A stretch of 38,137 bases of DNA, from the NCBI GenBank assembly GCA_046076045.1, contig JBJTRI010000126.1, forward strand, positions 1-38,137, in the 5' to 3' direction. Both the position numbers and the translations under genes were made by a program. Origin of the DNA: JAIOPA01 sp046076045. GTDB lineage: Bacteria; Eisenbacteria; RBG-16-71-46. Numbering within the stretch: position 1 is the stretch's first letter; each line of letters begins with the position of its first letter. Below, in pieces: positions 8,985 to 16,796 of the stretch. A model generated the notes under the pieces. The model did no database searches, was not told the origin of the DNA, and saw only the letters and a list, made by a program, of their open reading frames with translations.

Positions 8985-9352
8985 TGGCGAGCGGACAGCA
9001 CAACAAGTACGAGCGGCGGCAGATCCGCCGCTACCGGATCCGGAACCGCGTCTCGGGTTCGGCCCAGCGGCCGCGCCTGTCGGTGTTCCGCAGCTCGATC
9101 CACATCTATGCCCAGATCATCGACGACCAGACCGGCGTGACGCTGGCCCAGGCCTCGAGCCGCGACGACATCAAGTCGCTGGTCGAGGGTGCGGGCAAGG
9201 TCGGCAAGAGCATGGCCGTCGGCAAACTCCTCGCGCAGCGCGCGAAGGAGAAGGGCATCGCGGCCGTGGCTTTCGATCGCGGCGGCTACCTCTACCACGG
9301 GCGCGTCAAGGCGCTCGCCGACGGCGCGCGCGCCGGCGGTCTCAACTTCTAG
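8984..9352 (+). CDS. rplR: 50S ribosomal protein L18
   Basis: L18 binds 5S rRNA together with L5 and L25. The 122-residue protein contains RRYRIRNRVSGSAQRPRLSVFRSSIHIYAQIIDD, then a KVGKSMAVGKLLAQRAKEKGI helix and the terminal AFDRGGYLYHGRVKALADGARAGGL. It has normal length and is translationally coupled to rplF by the one-base overlap. Confidence 0.98.
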   Translation: MASGQHNKYERRQIRRYRIRNRVSGSAQRPRLSVFRSSIHIYAQIIDDQTGVTLAQASSRDDIKSLVEGAGKVGKSMAVGKLLAQRAKEKGIAAVAFDRGGYLYHGRVKALADGARAGGLNF

Positions 9353-9362
9353 GAGGCGCGGA

Positions 9363-9914
9363 ATGGCGGGTCCCCAGCGGGAGCGGCGTCAGCCGCGTGA
9401 GGAGCAGCCGAAGAGCGAGTTCCAGGAGCGCGTGATCCAGGTGAACCGTTGCGCCAAGGTCGTCAAGGGTGGCCGCCGGTTCTCCTTCAACGCGATCGTG
9501 GCGCTCGGTGACCAGAACGGTCGCGTCGGCGTCGGGCTCGGCAAGGCGAACGAAGTCGCCGACGCCATCCGCAAGGCGGGTGAGGCGGCGAAGAAGAACA
9601 TGTTCACGGTCCCGGTCACGAAGGGCGGGTCGATCCCGCACCTCATCGTGGGTCACTTTGGCGCGGGCGAGGTCATGCTCAAGCCGGCGGCTCCCGGTAC
9701 CGGTGTCATCGCGGGCGCGGGCGTTCGCGCCGTGCTCGAGGTCGCGGGTGTGCAGAACGTGCTCACCAAGTGCCTCGGCTCGCGCAACCCGCACAACATG
9801 TGCAAGGCGGTGGTGGACGGCCTCAAGCGTCTGCGTCGCCCCTCGGATGTCGCGTCCATGCGTGGCCGCACGATCGAGGAGATGTTCGGGAAGCGAGCGG
9901 GCCATGGCGCGTAA
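9363..9914 (+). CDS. rpsE: 30S ribosomal protein S5
   Basis: S5 takes part in decoding accuracy and mRNA unwinding with S3 and S4. From the ATG at 9363, after an AGGAGG site, the protein has 183 residues. The double-stranded-RNA-like fold is marked by ERVIQVNRCAKVVKGGRRFSF, then VGVGLGKANEVADAIRKA and the C-terminal LGSRNPHNMCKAVVDGLKRL. The N-terminal 20 residues are basic and variable. An upstream in-frame ATG lies inside rplR and is discarded. The last 11 bases overlap rpmD. Confidence 0.98.
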   Translation: MAGPQRERRQPREEQPKSEFQERVIQVNRCAKVVKGGRRFSFNAIVALGDQNGRVGVGLGKANEVADAIRKAGEAAKKNMFTVPVTKGGSIPHLIVGHFGAGEVMLKPAAPGTGVIAGAGVRAVLEVAGVQNVLTKCLGSRNPHNMCKAVVDGLKRLRRPSDVASMRGRTIEEMFGKRAGHGA

Positions 9915-10086
9915 GCTCAAGATCACCCAGATCAAGTCCGCCAGCGGTCACCAGGAGGACCAGCGCGCGACGGTGCGCGCCCTGGGCATCCGGCGCATGC
10001 AGCAGACCGTGGTGCACAACGACACGCCCCAGATCCGGGGCATGGTCTTCAAGGTCCGCCACCTCGTGAAGGTGGAGGAGAACTGA
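9904..10086 (+). CDS. rpmD: 50S ribosomal protein L30
   Basis: L30 is a small large-subunit protein. The 60-residue product reads KLKITQIKSASGHQEDQRATVRALGIRRMQQTV and then HNDTPQIRGMVFKVRHLVKVEE, the complete bacterial L30 pattern. The ATG at 9904 sits within the end of rpsE (11-base overlap), so translation is probably coupled. rplO starts 4 bases after its stop. Confidence 0.97.
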   Translation: MARKLKITQIKSASGHQEDQRATVRALGIRRMQQTVVHNDTPQIRGMVFKVRHLVKVEEN

Positions 10087-10090
10087 CGTC

Positions 10091-10540
10091 ATGAGACTCG
10101 GAACGATCCGTCCCGCCGCTGGCGCGACGAAGGACACGAAGCGACTCGGCAAGGGTGCCGCCAGCGGTCAGGGCGGTACGGCCGGCAAGGGACACAAGGG
10201 CAAGAAGGCGCGTTCGGGCGGTGGCATCCCCGTGTGGTTCGAGGGTGGACAGATGCCGATCCAGCGCCGTCTGCCGAAGCGCGGGTTCATCAACCCGACC
10301 CGCGTGGAGTACCAGGTGGTGCAGGTGGGTAAGCTCGCGTCGGCTGCGGCCGGTGCGACCGTCGATGCCGCGTGGCTGAAGGCGCAGCGTCTCGTGCGCC
10401 GTAGCGGTCCCATCAAGCTGCTCGCGGGTGGCGAGCTCAAGTCGGCGATTACCGTCATGGTGGACGCCGCGAGCGAAGCTGCGCGCAAGGCCGTCGAGGC
10501 GGCCGGCGGCAAGGTGGTCACCCCGAACCCCAAGGCCTGA
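10091..10540 (+). CDS. rplO: 50S ribosomal protein L15
   Basis: L15 is a late-assembly large-subunit protein. The 149-residue protein shows the Gly/Lys-rich N-terminus (KRLGKGAASGQGGTAGKGHKG), the GGGIPVWFEGGQMPIQRRLPKRGF motif and the C-terminal IKLLAGGELKSAITVMVDAASEAA region. The length is standard. secY begins 7 bases downstream. Confidence 0.98.
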   Translation: MRLGTIRPAAGATKDTKRLGKGAASGQGGTAGKGHKGKKARSGGGIPVWFEGGQMPIQRRLPKRGFINPTRVEYQVVQVGKLASAAAGATVDAAWLKAQRLVRRSGPIKLLAGGELKSAITVMVDAASEAARKAVEAAGGKVVTPNPKA

Positions 10541-10547
10541 CCGGACC

Positions 10548-11867
10548 ATGCTCGAGAAGCTTCGCAACATCTTCCAGGTCCCCGAACTGCGGCGGCGCAT
10601 CCTCTTCACGCTGTCGCTGTTCGTGGTGTACCGGCTCGGTGAGAAGGTCACCACGCCCGGCGTCAACTCCGCCGCGGTGGAGCAGCTGTTCCAGAGCATG
10701 CAGAACACCCTGTTCGGGCGGTTCGACATGTTCGTGGGCGGCGCCTTCTCCCAGGCGACGGTGTTCGCGCTCGGCGTCATGCCGTACATCTCCGCCTCGA
10801 TCATCCTGCAGCTGCTCGGCGCCGTCGTGCCGTACTTCGAGCGCCTGCGCAAGGAGGGCGAGGAGGGCCAGAAGAAGATCACGCAGCTCACGCGCTACGG
10901 CACGGTCATCATCTCGATCGTGCAGTCGTACGCGTACGCGATCTTCCTCGTGAACCTGGGCGCCTCGCAGGGCGTGCAGGTGGTGCCCGACCCGGGGGTC
11001 GGCTTCTACGTCTCGACCATCCTCACGCAGACGGCCGGCGCCGTGTTCGTGATGTGGCTCGGCGAGAAGATCACCGAGTTCGGCATCGGCAACGGCATCT
11101 CGCTCATCATCTTCGTGAACATCCTGGGCGGCGTCCCGAACGCCGTGCGTCAGGCGGTCACGAGCTGGCAGGGCGGGCAGCTGGACCTGGTCACCGTGGT
11201 CGCGGTCCTCGCCATCATGGTCGCGGTCATCGCCGCGGTCGTCGTGATGACGCAGGCCACCCGGCGCATCCCGGTGCAGTACGCGAAGCGCATGGTCGGC
11301 CGCAAGATGTACGGCGGGCAGAGCACCAACATCCCGCTCCGCGTGAACACCGCTGGCGTCATCCCGATCATCTTCGCCTCGAGCCTCATGATCCTCCCGG
11401 CGACGATCGCGGGCTTCTTCCCGCCGGACAGCCCCATGGCGGTGCTGACCCAGTGGTTCAACCCGCTCGGGTGGCTCTACAACATCCTGTACGCGTTCAT
11501 CATCATCTTCTTCACGTACTTCTACACCGCGGTCGTCCTGAACCCCCAGGAGCTCGCGGGTAACCTGCAGAAGTACAGCGGCTTCATCCCGGGCATCCGT
11601 CCGGGCCGCCCGACGGCGGAGTACATCGATCGGGTCCTCACGCGCATCACCCTCCCCGGCGCGGTCTTCCTCGCCGCCGTGGCGGTGCTGCCGGACCTGA
11701 TCATCGCGATGTTCAAGGTTCCCGCGCTCGGTTTCGGCGGGAGCAGCGTCCTCATCGTGGTCGGCGTGGCGCTCGATACGCTGCAGCAGATCGAGTCGCA
11801 CCTGCTGATGCGCCACTACGAGGGGTTCGTGAAGCGCGGCCGGATCCGTGGCCGTTCGCGGATGTGA
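10548..11867 (+). CDS. secY: Protein translocase subunit SecY
   Basis: SecY is the channel of the Sec translocon in the inner membrane. From the ATG at 10548 (MLEKLRNIFQVPELRRRILFTL) it has 439 residues, the normal length, with about ten hydrophobic segments. Family signatures include YISASIILQLLGAVVPYFE, then the cytoplasmic loop QATRRIPVQYAKR and IPLRVNTAGVIPIIFASSLM. The C-terminus is RHYEGFVKRGRIRGRSR. An upstream in-frame start at 10428 lies inside rplO and is rejected. It is placed after rplO, as in most spc operons. Confidence 0.98.
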   Translation: MLEKLRNIFQVPELRRRILFTLSLFVVYRLGEKVTTPGVNSAAVEQLFQSMQNTLFGRFDMFVGGAFSQATVFALGVMPYISASIILQLLGAVVPYFERLRKEGEEGQKKITQLTRYGTVIISIVQSYAYAIFLVNLGASQGVQVVPDPGVGFYVSTILTQTAGAVFVMWLGEKITEFGIGNGISLIIFVNILGGVPNAVRQAVTSWQGGQLDLVTVVAVLAIMVAVIAAVVVMTQATRRIPVQYAKRMVGRKMYGGQSTNIPLRVNTAGVIPIIFASSLMILPATIAGFFPPDSPMAVLTQWFNPLGWLYNILYAFIIIFFTYFYTAVVLNPQELAGNLQKYSGFIPGIRPGRPTAEYIDRVLTRITLPGAVFLAAVAVLPDLIIAMFKVPALGFGGSSVLIVVGVALDTLQQIESHLLMRHYEGFVKRGRIRGRSRM

Positions 11868-11868
11868 C

Positions 11869-12516
11869 ATGCAGGTGGTGCTGCTGGGCCCTCCCGGTGT
11901 GGGCAAGGGTACCCAGGGGCGCCGGCTCGCGAGCGATCGCGGGTGGGCCCTGATCTCGACGGGTGAGATGCTGCGCGATGCCATCGCGCGCGCGACCCCG
12001 CTCGGGCTCGAGGCTCGTAAGCTGATGGATCAGGGTTTGCTGGTCCCCGATCAGGTGATGATCGGGTTGGTGCGCGAGCGCACGCTCGAGTCCGACGCCC
12101 TCGGGGGCTTCGTGCTCGACGGGTTCCCGCGGACCGTGCCGCAGGCGGACGCCCTCGAGGGCTTCCTGCTCGAGCGGGGCCGGCGGTTGGACGTGGTCGT
12201 GTCCCTCACGGCGCCGGACGAGGAACTCGTTCGGCGGCTGAGCGCACGATGGGAGTGCCCGGAGTGCCGGCGCGTGTACAACGCGATCAGCGCCCCGTCG
12301 AAGGACGGTCGTCACTGCGACGACCATCCGGGGACGGAACTGGGACAGCGGGACGACGACACCGTGAAGACGGTGCAGCGCCGGCTGGAGGTGTACCAGA
12401 ATCAGACGGCTCCGCTCGTGGACCACTACCGCGTGCGCGGGCTGTTGAAGGAAGTGGACGGCATCGGTTCGTTGGACGACGTGCATCGCGCGCTGCTCGC
12501 AGCGGTGGGTCGCTGA
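11869..12516 (+). CDS. adk: Adenylate kinase, zinc-LID type
   Basis: Adenylate kinase interconverts ATP + AMP and two ADP. The ATG at 11869 overlaps the secY stop region by spacing of one base and gives 215 residues. The P-loop GPPGVGKGTQ is at 7-16, the AMP-binding TGEMLRDAI near 31 and DGFPRT at 84-89. The LID holds C130-x2-C133-x16-C150-x2-H153, a Cys3-His zinc site; related long-form enzymes use Cys4 or Cys3-Asp there. The seven codons upstream, from 11848, lie inside secY and are not included. The secY-adk-map-infA order matches many Gram-positive and deep-branching bacteria. Confidence 0.97.
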   Translation: MQVVLLGPPGVGKGTQGRRLASDRGWALISTGEMLRDAIARATPLGLEARKLMDQGLLVPDQVMIGLVRERTLESDALGGFVLDGFPRTVPQADALEGFLLERGRRLDVVVSLTAPDEELVRRLSARWECPECRRVYNAISAPSKDGRHCDDHPGTELGQRDDDTVKTVQRRLEVYQNQTAPLVDHYRVRGLLKEVDGIGSLDDVHRALLAAVGR

Positions 12517-12519
12517 CGG

Positions 12520-13275
12520 ATGGAGGCCGTTCGGGAGGACAAGGTCGAAGGTGTGCGTGCGGCGGCCCGTATCGTCGCCCGGACACTGCAGGAGATGGGC
12601 CGGGTCGTACGCCCGGGCATCACGACCGCCGAACTGGACCGTCTCGCGGAGACGGTCATCCGCGACTTGGGCGCGCGGCCGGCGTTCAAGGGCTACCGCG
12701 GCTACCTGCACTCGATCTGTGCCTCGGTGAACGAGGAAGTGGTCCACGGAGTCCCCGGTGCGAGGGCGCTGAAGGAAGGCGACATCATCGGGATCGACGT
12801 GGGCGCGGAGTACCAGGGTTGGTTCGGCGATGCGGCAAGGACCTTCGCGGTCGGAGCGGTGTCGGACGAGGCCAGCCGCCTCATGCGGGTGACGGAGGAG
12901 GCCCTGATGCAGGGGCTGCTCCAGGCCCGCGCGGGGAACCGGGTGGGAGACATCTCACACGCGGTGCAGTCGCACGTGGAACGGCACGGCTTCTCGGTCG
13001 TGCGGGACCTCGTGGGGCATGGCATCGGGCGTCAGTTGCACGAGGAACCGACGGTCCCGAACTTCGGGTCGGCGGGGAAGGGCCCTCGGTTGGTGGCGGG
13101 GCAGGTGCTCGCGATCGAACCGATGGTGAACGTCGGCGGACACGAGGTCGTGACGCGGACGGACGGTTGGACGGTGGCCACGAAGGACGGTCGTTACTCG
13201 GCCCACTTCGAGCACACCGTGGCCGTCGGACCGGACGGTCCCGAGATCCTCTCGGTACTGCCGGACATGCAGTAG
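12520..13275 (+). CDS. map: Methionine aminopeptidase, type I
   Basis: This enzyme removes the initiator methionine from new proteins. The 251-residue protein has the pita-bread fold and the full metal site: D93, D104, H167, E200 and E231, plus the substrate-contacting H76 in VVHGVPG. It has no long N-terminal zinc extension, so it is the short type Ia form. It lies 3 bases after adk, the usual partner. Confidence 0.97.
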   Translation: MEAVREDKVEGVRAAARIVARTLQEMGRVVRPGITTAELDRLAETVIRDLGARPAFKGYRGYLHSICASVNEEVVHGVPGARALKEGDIIGIDVGAEYQGWFGDAARTFAVGAVSDEASRLMRVTEEALMQGLLQARAGNRVGDISHAVQSHVERHGFSVVRDLVGHGIGRQLHEEPTVPNFGSAGKGPRLVAGQVLAIEPMVNVGGHEVVTRTDGWTVATKDGRYSAHFEHTVAVGPDGPEILSVLPDMQ

Positions 13276-13292
13276 GGAAGGGGAAATACGGT

Positions 13293-13511
13293 TTGGCGAA
13301 GGAAGAGGGCATCCAGGTCGAAGGCAAGGTCGTCGAGGCGCTCCCGAACGCGACGTTCCGCGTGGAGCTCGAGAACGGCCACCTTCTGCTCGCTCACATC
13401 TCGGGCAAGATGCGGATGCACTTCATCAAGATCCTGCCGGGTGACAAGGTCACGGTGGAGATGTCCCCGTACGACCTGTCCCGCGGCCGGATCACCTATC
13501 GGTACAAGTAG
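13293..13511 (+). CDS. infA: Translation initiation factor IF-1 (TTG start)
   Basis: IF-1 blocks the A site during initiation. The product is exactly 72 residues, the canonical length, with an OB-fold. It reads AKEEGIQVEGKVVEALPNAT and then FRVELENGHLLLAHISGKMR, ending PYDLSRGRITYRYK. The only start giving the family N-terminus is TTG at 13293, 14 or so bases after the GGGAAGGGG purine tract that follows the map stop. No ATG or GTG lies in frame near it. Use of TTG is a start-choice inference from protein alignment and length. Confidence 0.96.
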   Translation: MAKEEGIQVEGKVVEALPNATFRVELENGHLLLAHISGKMRMHFIKILPGDKVTVEMSPYDLSRGRITYRYK

Positions 13512-13537
13512 TCGCCGCGGCGAAGGGAGATGCGGTC

Positions 13538-13654
13538 ATGAAGGTTCGCGCGTCCGTGAAGAAGATCTGCGAGCACTGCAAGGTGGTGCGTCGCAAGGGC
13601 GTCATTCGTGTGATCTGCAGCCGCAACCCGCGGCACAAGCAGCGTCAGGGCTGA
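13538..13654 (+). CDS. rpmJ: 50S ribosomal protein L36, zinc-binding type
   Basis: L36 is the smallest large-subunit protein. The 38-residue product starts MKVRASVKKICEHCKVVRRK and ends RNPRHKQRQG. The zinc ligands C11, C14, C27 and H33 are all present, so this is the zinc-containing (C+) form. It lies between infA and rpsM as in most alpha operons and is preceded by GAAGGGAGA. Confidence 0.97.
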   Translation: MKVRASVKKICEHCKVVRRKGVIRVICSRNPRHKQRQG

Positions 13655-13667
13655 GAGGAGACGAACG

Positions 13668-14048
13668 GTGGCACGCATCGCAGGCATCGACCTCCCGATG
13701 GAAAAGCGCATCGAGACGGCGCTCACGTACATCTATGGCATCGGCCCGACCACGGCGAAGGCCCTGCTGCAGAAGACGGGTGTGAACCCCGACACGCGCG
13801 TCAAGGCGCTCAGTGACGAGGACGCCGGCAAGCTCCGCACGCTCATCGAGCGCGAGTACAAGGTGGAGGGCGCGCTCCGCACGGAGCAGGCCATGAACAT
13901 CAAGCGCCTCATGGACATCGGCGCCTATCGTGGGCTGCGCCACCGGCGCAACCTGCCGGTGCACGGACAGCGCACCAAGACGAACGCGCGTACCCGCAAG
14001 GGTCCGAAGAAGGCCGCCGTCAGCGGTCGCAAGAAGCCGACGAAGTAA
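13668..14048 (+). CDS. rpsM: 30S ribosomal protein S13
   Basis: S13 contacts the P-site tRNA and bridges to L5. The 126-residue protein starts ARIAGIDLPMEKRIETALTYIYGIG and contains the helix-two-turn-helix TTAKALLQKTGV and GAYRGLRHRRNLPVHGQRTKTNARTRKG. It starts with GTG at 13668 after a GAGGAG site. The length is normal. Confidence 0.97.
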   Translation: MARIAGIDLPMEKRIETALTYIYGIGPTTAKALLQKTGVNPDTRVKALSDEDAGKLRTLIEREYKVEGALRTEQAMNIKRLMDIGAYRGLRHRRNLPVHGQRTKTNARTRKGPKKAAVSGRKKPTK

Positions 14049-14062
14049 TCAGGGCTGAACGA

Positions 14063-14087
14063 GCGGGGTCCGGTACGGACCTTCCGC
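14063..14087 (+). other. Hairpin in the rpsM-rpsK spacer
   Basis: GCGG-GGTCCG, a GTA loop, CGGACC, a TT bulge and CCGC form a 10-bp stem immediately before the AGGAGG site of rpsK. There is no T-run. It lies in the alpha block, whose E. coli counterpart is controlled by S4, but the E. coli site is upstream of rpsM and structurally different. Function is not shown. Confidence 0.4.
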
Positions 14088-14100
14088 CAGGAGGTTTCGC

Positions 14101-14487
14101 GTGGCAGAAGCGAAGAAGGCCAAGAAGCGCGACCGCAAGGTGGGCACCAACGGTGTGGCCCACGTGCAGGCGAGCTTCAACAACACGATCATCACGATCA
14201 CCGACACCGACGGCAACGTGATCAGCTGGGCGAGCGCCGGCAAGGCCGGGTTCAAGGGCTCGCGCAAGAGCACGCCGTTCGCGGCTCAGGTGGCTGCCGA
14301 AGCGACCGCTCGCGACGCCATCCACATGGGTCTCAAGCGCGTCGAGGTGTGGGTCAAGGGCCCCGGCGCTGGTCGCGAAGCCGCTGTCCGTTCCTTGCAG
14401 GTCGCGGGACTCGAGATCTCCGCCATCAAGGACGTCACGCCCATCCCGCACAATGGTTGCCGCCCCCCCAAGCGGCGCCGCGTCTAG
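14101..14487 (+). CDS. rpsK: 30S ribosomal protein S11
   Basis: S11 lies on the small-subunit platform and contacts mRNA at the exit side. The 128-residue protein shows VAHVQASFNNTIITITDTDGN, then WASAGKAGFKGSRKSTPFAAQ and the C-terminal DVTPIPHNGCRPPKRRRV. It starts with GTG after an AGGAGG site at 14089-14094. The length is normal. Confidence 0.98.
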   Translation: MAEAKKAKKRDRKVGTNGVAHVQASFNNTIITITDTDGNVISWASAGKAGFKGSRKSTPFAAQVAAEATARDAIHMGLKRVEVWVKGPGAGREAAVRSLQVAGLEISAIKDVTPIPHNGCRPPKRRRV

Positions 14488-14499
14488 GAGAATCCGAGC

Positions 14500-15129
14500 A
14501 TGGCGGTCTATCACGATGCCCGATGCCGGCTCTGCCGGCGTGAGGGGATGAAGCTGTTCCTGAAGGGCGCTCGCTGCCTCACCGACAAGTGCGCCTTCGA
14601 GCGCCGTGGCTACGCCCCTGGCGAGCACGGCAAGAACCGTCGCGCCAAGGAGACCAACTACGGTCTCCAGCTGCGCGAGAAGCAGAAGGCCCGTCGCATC
14701 TACGGCCTCCTCGAGCGCCAGTTCCGCCACACGTTCGCGAAGGCGGCCGAGGCGAAGGGCGTCACGGGCGAGGTGCTGCTCCAGATGCTCGAGCGCCGTC
14801 TCGACAACGTCGTGTTCCGCCTCGGGCTCGCCCCGTCGCGCAGCGCGGCTCGTCAGCTCGTCCGTCACGGCCACTTCGCGGTCAACGGCCGCAACGTGGA
14901 CATCCCGTCGTTCCAGGTCCGCCCGGGCGACGAGGTGCAGGTGCGCGAGCGCAGCCGTGAGTTGGTCGTCGTCAAGAACTCGCTCGAGTCCCGCAAGGGG
15001 CAGGGCGTGCCGGACTGGCTCGCACTGAACGGCGACAAGCTCGCCGGCAAGGTCCTGCACGTGCCTTCGCGCGCCTCGATCGGCGTGCCGATCAACGAAC
15101 AGCTGATCGTCGAGCTCTACTCGAAGTGA
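14500..15129 (+). CDS. rpsD: 30S ribosomal protein S4, zinc-binding type
   Basis: S4 nucleates 30S assembly and helps fidelity. The 209-residue protein has the S4 RNA-binding domain at LERRLDNVVFRLGLAPSRSA and RQLVRHGHFAVNGRNVDIPS. The N-terminus carries C9, C12, C26 and C31, a zinc-finger arrangement found in the cysteine-containing S4 class. It lies between rpsK and rpoA, the standard alpha order. Autoregulation by S4 is known in other bacteria but is not visible here. Confidence 0.97.
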   Translation: MAVYHDARCRLCRREGMKLFLKGARCLTDKCAFERRGYAPGEHGKNRRAKETNYGLQLREKQKARRIYGLLERQFRHTFAKAAEAKGVTGEVLLQMLERRLDNVVFRLGLAPSRSAARQLVRHGHFAVNGRNVDIPSFQVRPGDEVQVRERSRELVVVKNSLESRKGQGVPDWLALNGDKLAGKVLHVPSRASIGVPINEQLIVELYSK

Positions 15130-15160
15130 CGATCGCCTTTCCAATCCGGGAGGCTTGAAG

Positions 15161-16138
15161 ATGAAGTGGAAGAATCTCCATATGCCGAAGGGCCTGCAGG
15201 CCGACGCCGCCAACACGGACGGCTACGGCAAGTTCACGCTCGAGCCGCTCGAGCGTGGCTTCGGCACCACGGTCGGCAACGCGCTGCGTCGCGTCCTGCT
15301 GTCATCGCTGCAGGGTGCTGCGATCACCTCGGTCCGCATCGAAGGCGTCCTGCACGAGTTCTCGACGCTGCCGGGTGTGGTCGAGGATGTGGCCGATGTC
15401 GTCCTGAACCTCAAGAAGGTCCGCCTCAAGCTGCACGGCGACGGCCCGAAGAGCGGGCTGTTCGAGATGCGCGGCAAGGGTGAGGTGACCGCCGGTGACC
15501 TCAAGGTGGACGCCGATGTCGAGGTCCTCAACAAGGACCAGGTCATCGCGACGCTCAACCGCGACGGCGACCTCCGCATGGAGGTCACCATCGAGGGTGG
15601 CCGTGGCTACGTCTCGAACGACCAGCACTCCATGACGGACCGCCCCATCGGTGTGATCCCCGTGGACTCGCTGTTCTCGCCCGTGACGAAGGTCAACATC
15701 GGTGTGGAGCAGACCCGCATGGGGCACCGCATCGACTACGACAAGCTCACGCTCGAGGTGTGGACCGACGGCAGCATCAACGCGAACGACGCCGTCTCCA
15801 TGTCGTCGAAGATCCTGCGCGACCACTTCCAGCTCCTCATCAGCTTCGAGCACGAGCCGGAGCAGGAGGACGAGAAGCCGGTCGACGAGGAGAGCGCCCG
15901 CCGGCGCAAGCTGTTCGAGAAGAGCGTCGAGGAGTTGGAGCTCTCCGTGCGTTCGAGCAACTGCCTGCGCGCGGCCGAGATCAAGACGCTGGGCGAACTC
16001 GTGCAGAAGACCGAGTCGGAGATGCTCAAGTTCCGCAACTTCGGCCGTAAGTCGCTGAAGGAGATCACGGACATCCTCCATGAGCTCGGCCTGAGCTGGG
16101 GCATGGACGTGAGCAACCTCGAGAAGGTCAGTCACTGA
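15161..16138 (+). CDS. rpoA: RNA polymerase alpha subunit
   Basis: Alpha starts RNA polymerase assembly and its C-terminal domain contacts UP elements and activators. From the ATG at 15161, behind GGGAGG, it has 325 residues. The N-terminal domain shows YGKFTLEPLERGFGTTVGNALRRVLLSSL and RMGHRIDYDKLTLEVWTDGSI. An acidic linker (about 228-245) leads to the C-terminal domain, with ELSVRSSNCLRAAEIKTLGEL and FGRKSLKEITDIL. A TTG two codons earlier is a weaker start. Confidence 0.98.
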   Translation: MKWKNLHMPKGLQADAANTDGYGKFTLEPLERGFGTTVGNALRRVLLSSLQGAAITSVRIEGVLHEFSTLPGVVEDVADVVLNLKKVRLKLHGDGPKSGLFEMRGKGEVTAGDLKVDADVEVLNKDQVIATLNRDGDLRMEVTIEGGRGYVSNDQHSMTDRPIGVIPVDSLFSPVTKVNIGVEQTRMGHRIDYDKLTLEVWTDGSINANDAVSMSSKILRDHFQLLISFEHEPEQEDEKPVDEESARRRKLFEKSVEELELSVRSSNCLRAAEIKTLGELVQKTESEMLKFRNFGRKSLKEITDILHELGLSWGMDVSNLEKVSH

Positions 16139-16144
16139 GCCGTG

Positions 16145-16167
16145 CGCGCGGGCCACGTGCCCGCGCG
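16145..16167 (+). other. Strong hairpin between rpoA and rplQ
   Basis: CGCGCGGGC, a CACGT loop and GCCCGCGCG form a perfect 9-bp G+C stem 7 bases after the rpoA stop. No T-run follows, so it may be a pause, partial terminator or mRNA-stability element rather than a true terminator; rplQ continues downstream. Confidence 0.45.
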
Positions 16168-16205
16168 GTCGGCGCATCACGTGCGACGAGAGGACGAGCA
16201 GACCG

Positions 16206-16796
16206 ATGAGACACCGCAAAGACCACCGCCGACTGGGCCGCAAGCGTGAGCACCGTCATGCTCTGCTGCGCAACCTGGTGACGGCTCTCTTCCAGTACGA
16301 GCGCATCGAGACCACCGTGGCGAAGGCCAAGGAGGCCCGGCGCCTCGCCGAGCGCATGATCACGTTCGGCAAGCGCGGCGACCTCGCCGCCCGCCGTCAT
16401 GTGGCGCGCTTCATCATGAAGCCGGAGATCGTGGAGAAGCTGTTCGCCACGATCGCTCCGTGGTACACGGAGCGTAACGGCGGCTACACGCGCATCGTGC
16501 GCATCGGTCACCGTCTGGGCGATGCCGGCGAGACGGCCTACCTCGAGCTCGTGAAGTCCGAGGAGCAGAAGGAGCAGGACCGCGCGAAGCGTCAGGCGAT
16601 CGCCGAGTCCAAGGCTCTGGCCCAGTCCGGCGAGAAGCCCGAGAAGAAGAAGAAGGCCGAGTCGAAGGCCGAGGTCGAGGAGACCGCGGCTGCCGACAAG
16701 CCGAAGCGCGGCAAGAAGAAGGAAGCCGCGGGAGCGGGTGCCGGTAGCGGTGGTGCGAAGCGCCGCGGCGGCCCGCGCAAGGTCGGCGGGGGTTGA
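16206..16796 (+). CDS. rplQ: 50S ribosomal protein L17 with C-terminal extension
   Basis: L17 lies near the tunnel exit. The first ~120 residues are canonical: MRHRKDHRRLGRKREHRHAL, then RNLVTALFQYERIETTVAKAKE and the C-terminal GGYTRIVRIGHRLGDAGETAYLELV. A further ~70 residues form a Lys/Glu/Ala-rich, then Gly/Arg-rich tail that is likely disordered, giving 196 residues in all. Long charged tails on L17 occur in several high-GC phyla. The stop overlaps the ATG of the next gene. Confidence 0.96.
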   Translation: MRHRKDHRRLGRKREHRHALLRNLVTALFQYERIETTVAKAKEARRLAERMITFGKRGDLAARRHVARFIMKPEIVEKLFATIAPWYTERNGGYTRIVRIGHRLGDAGETAYLELVKSEEQKEQDRAKRQAIAESKALAQSGEKPEKKKKAESKAEVEETAAADKPKRGKKKEAAGAGAGSGGAKRRGGPRKVGGG

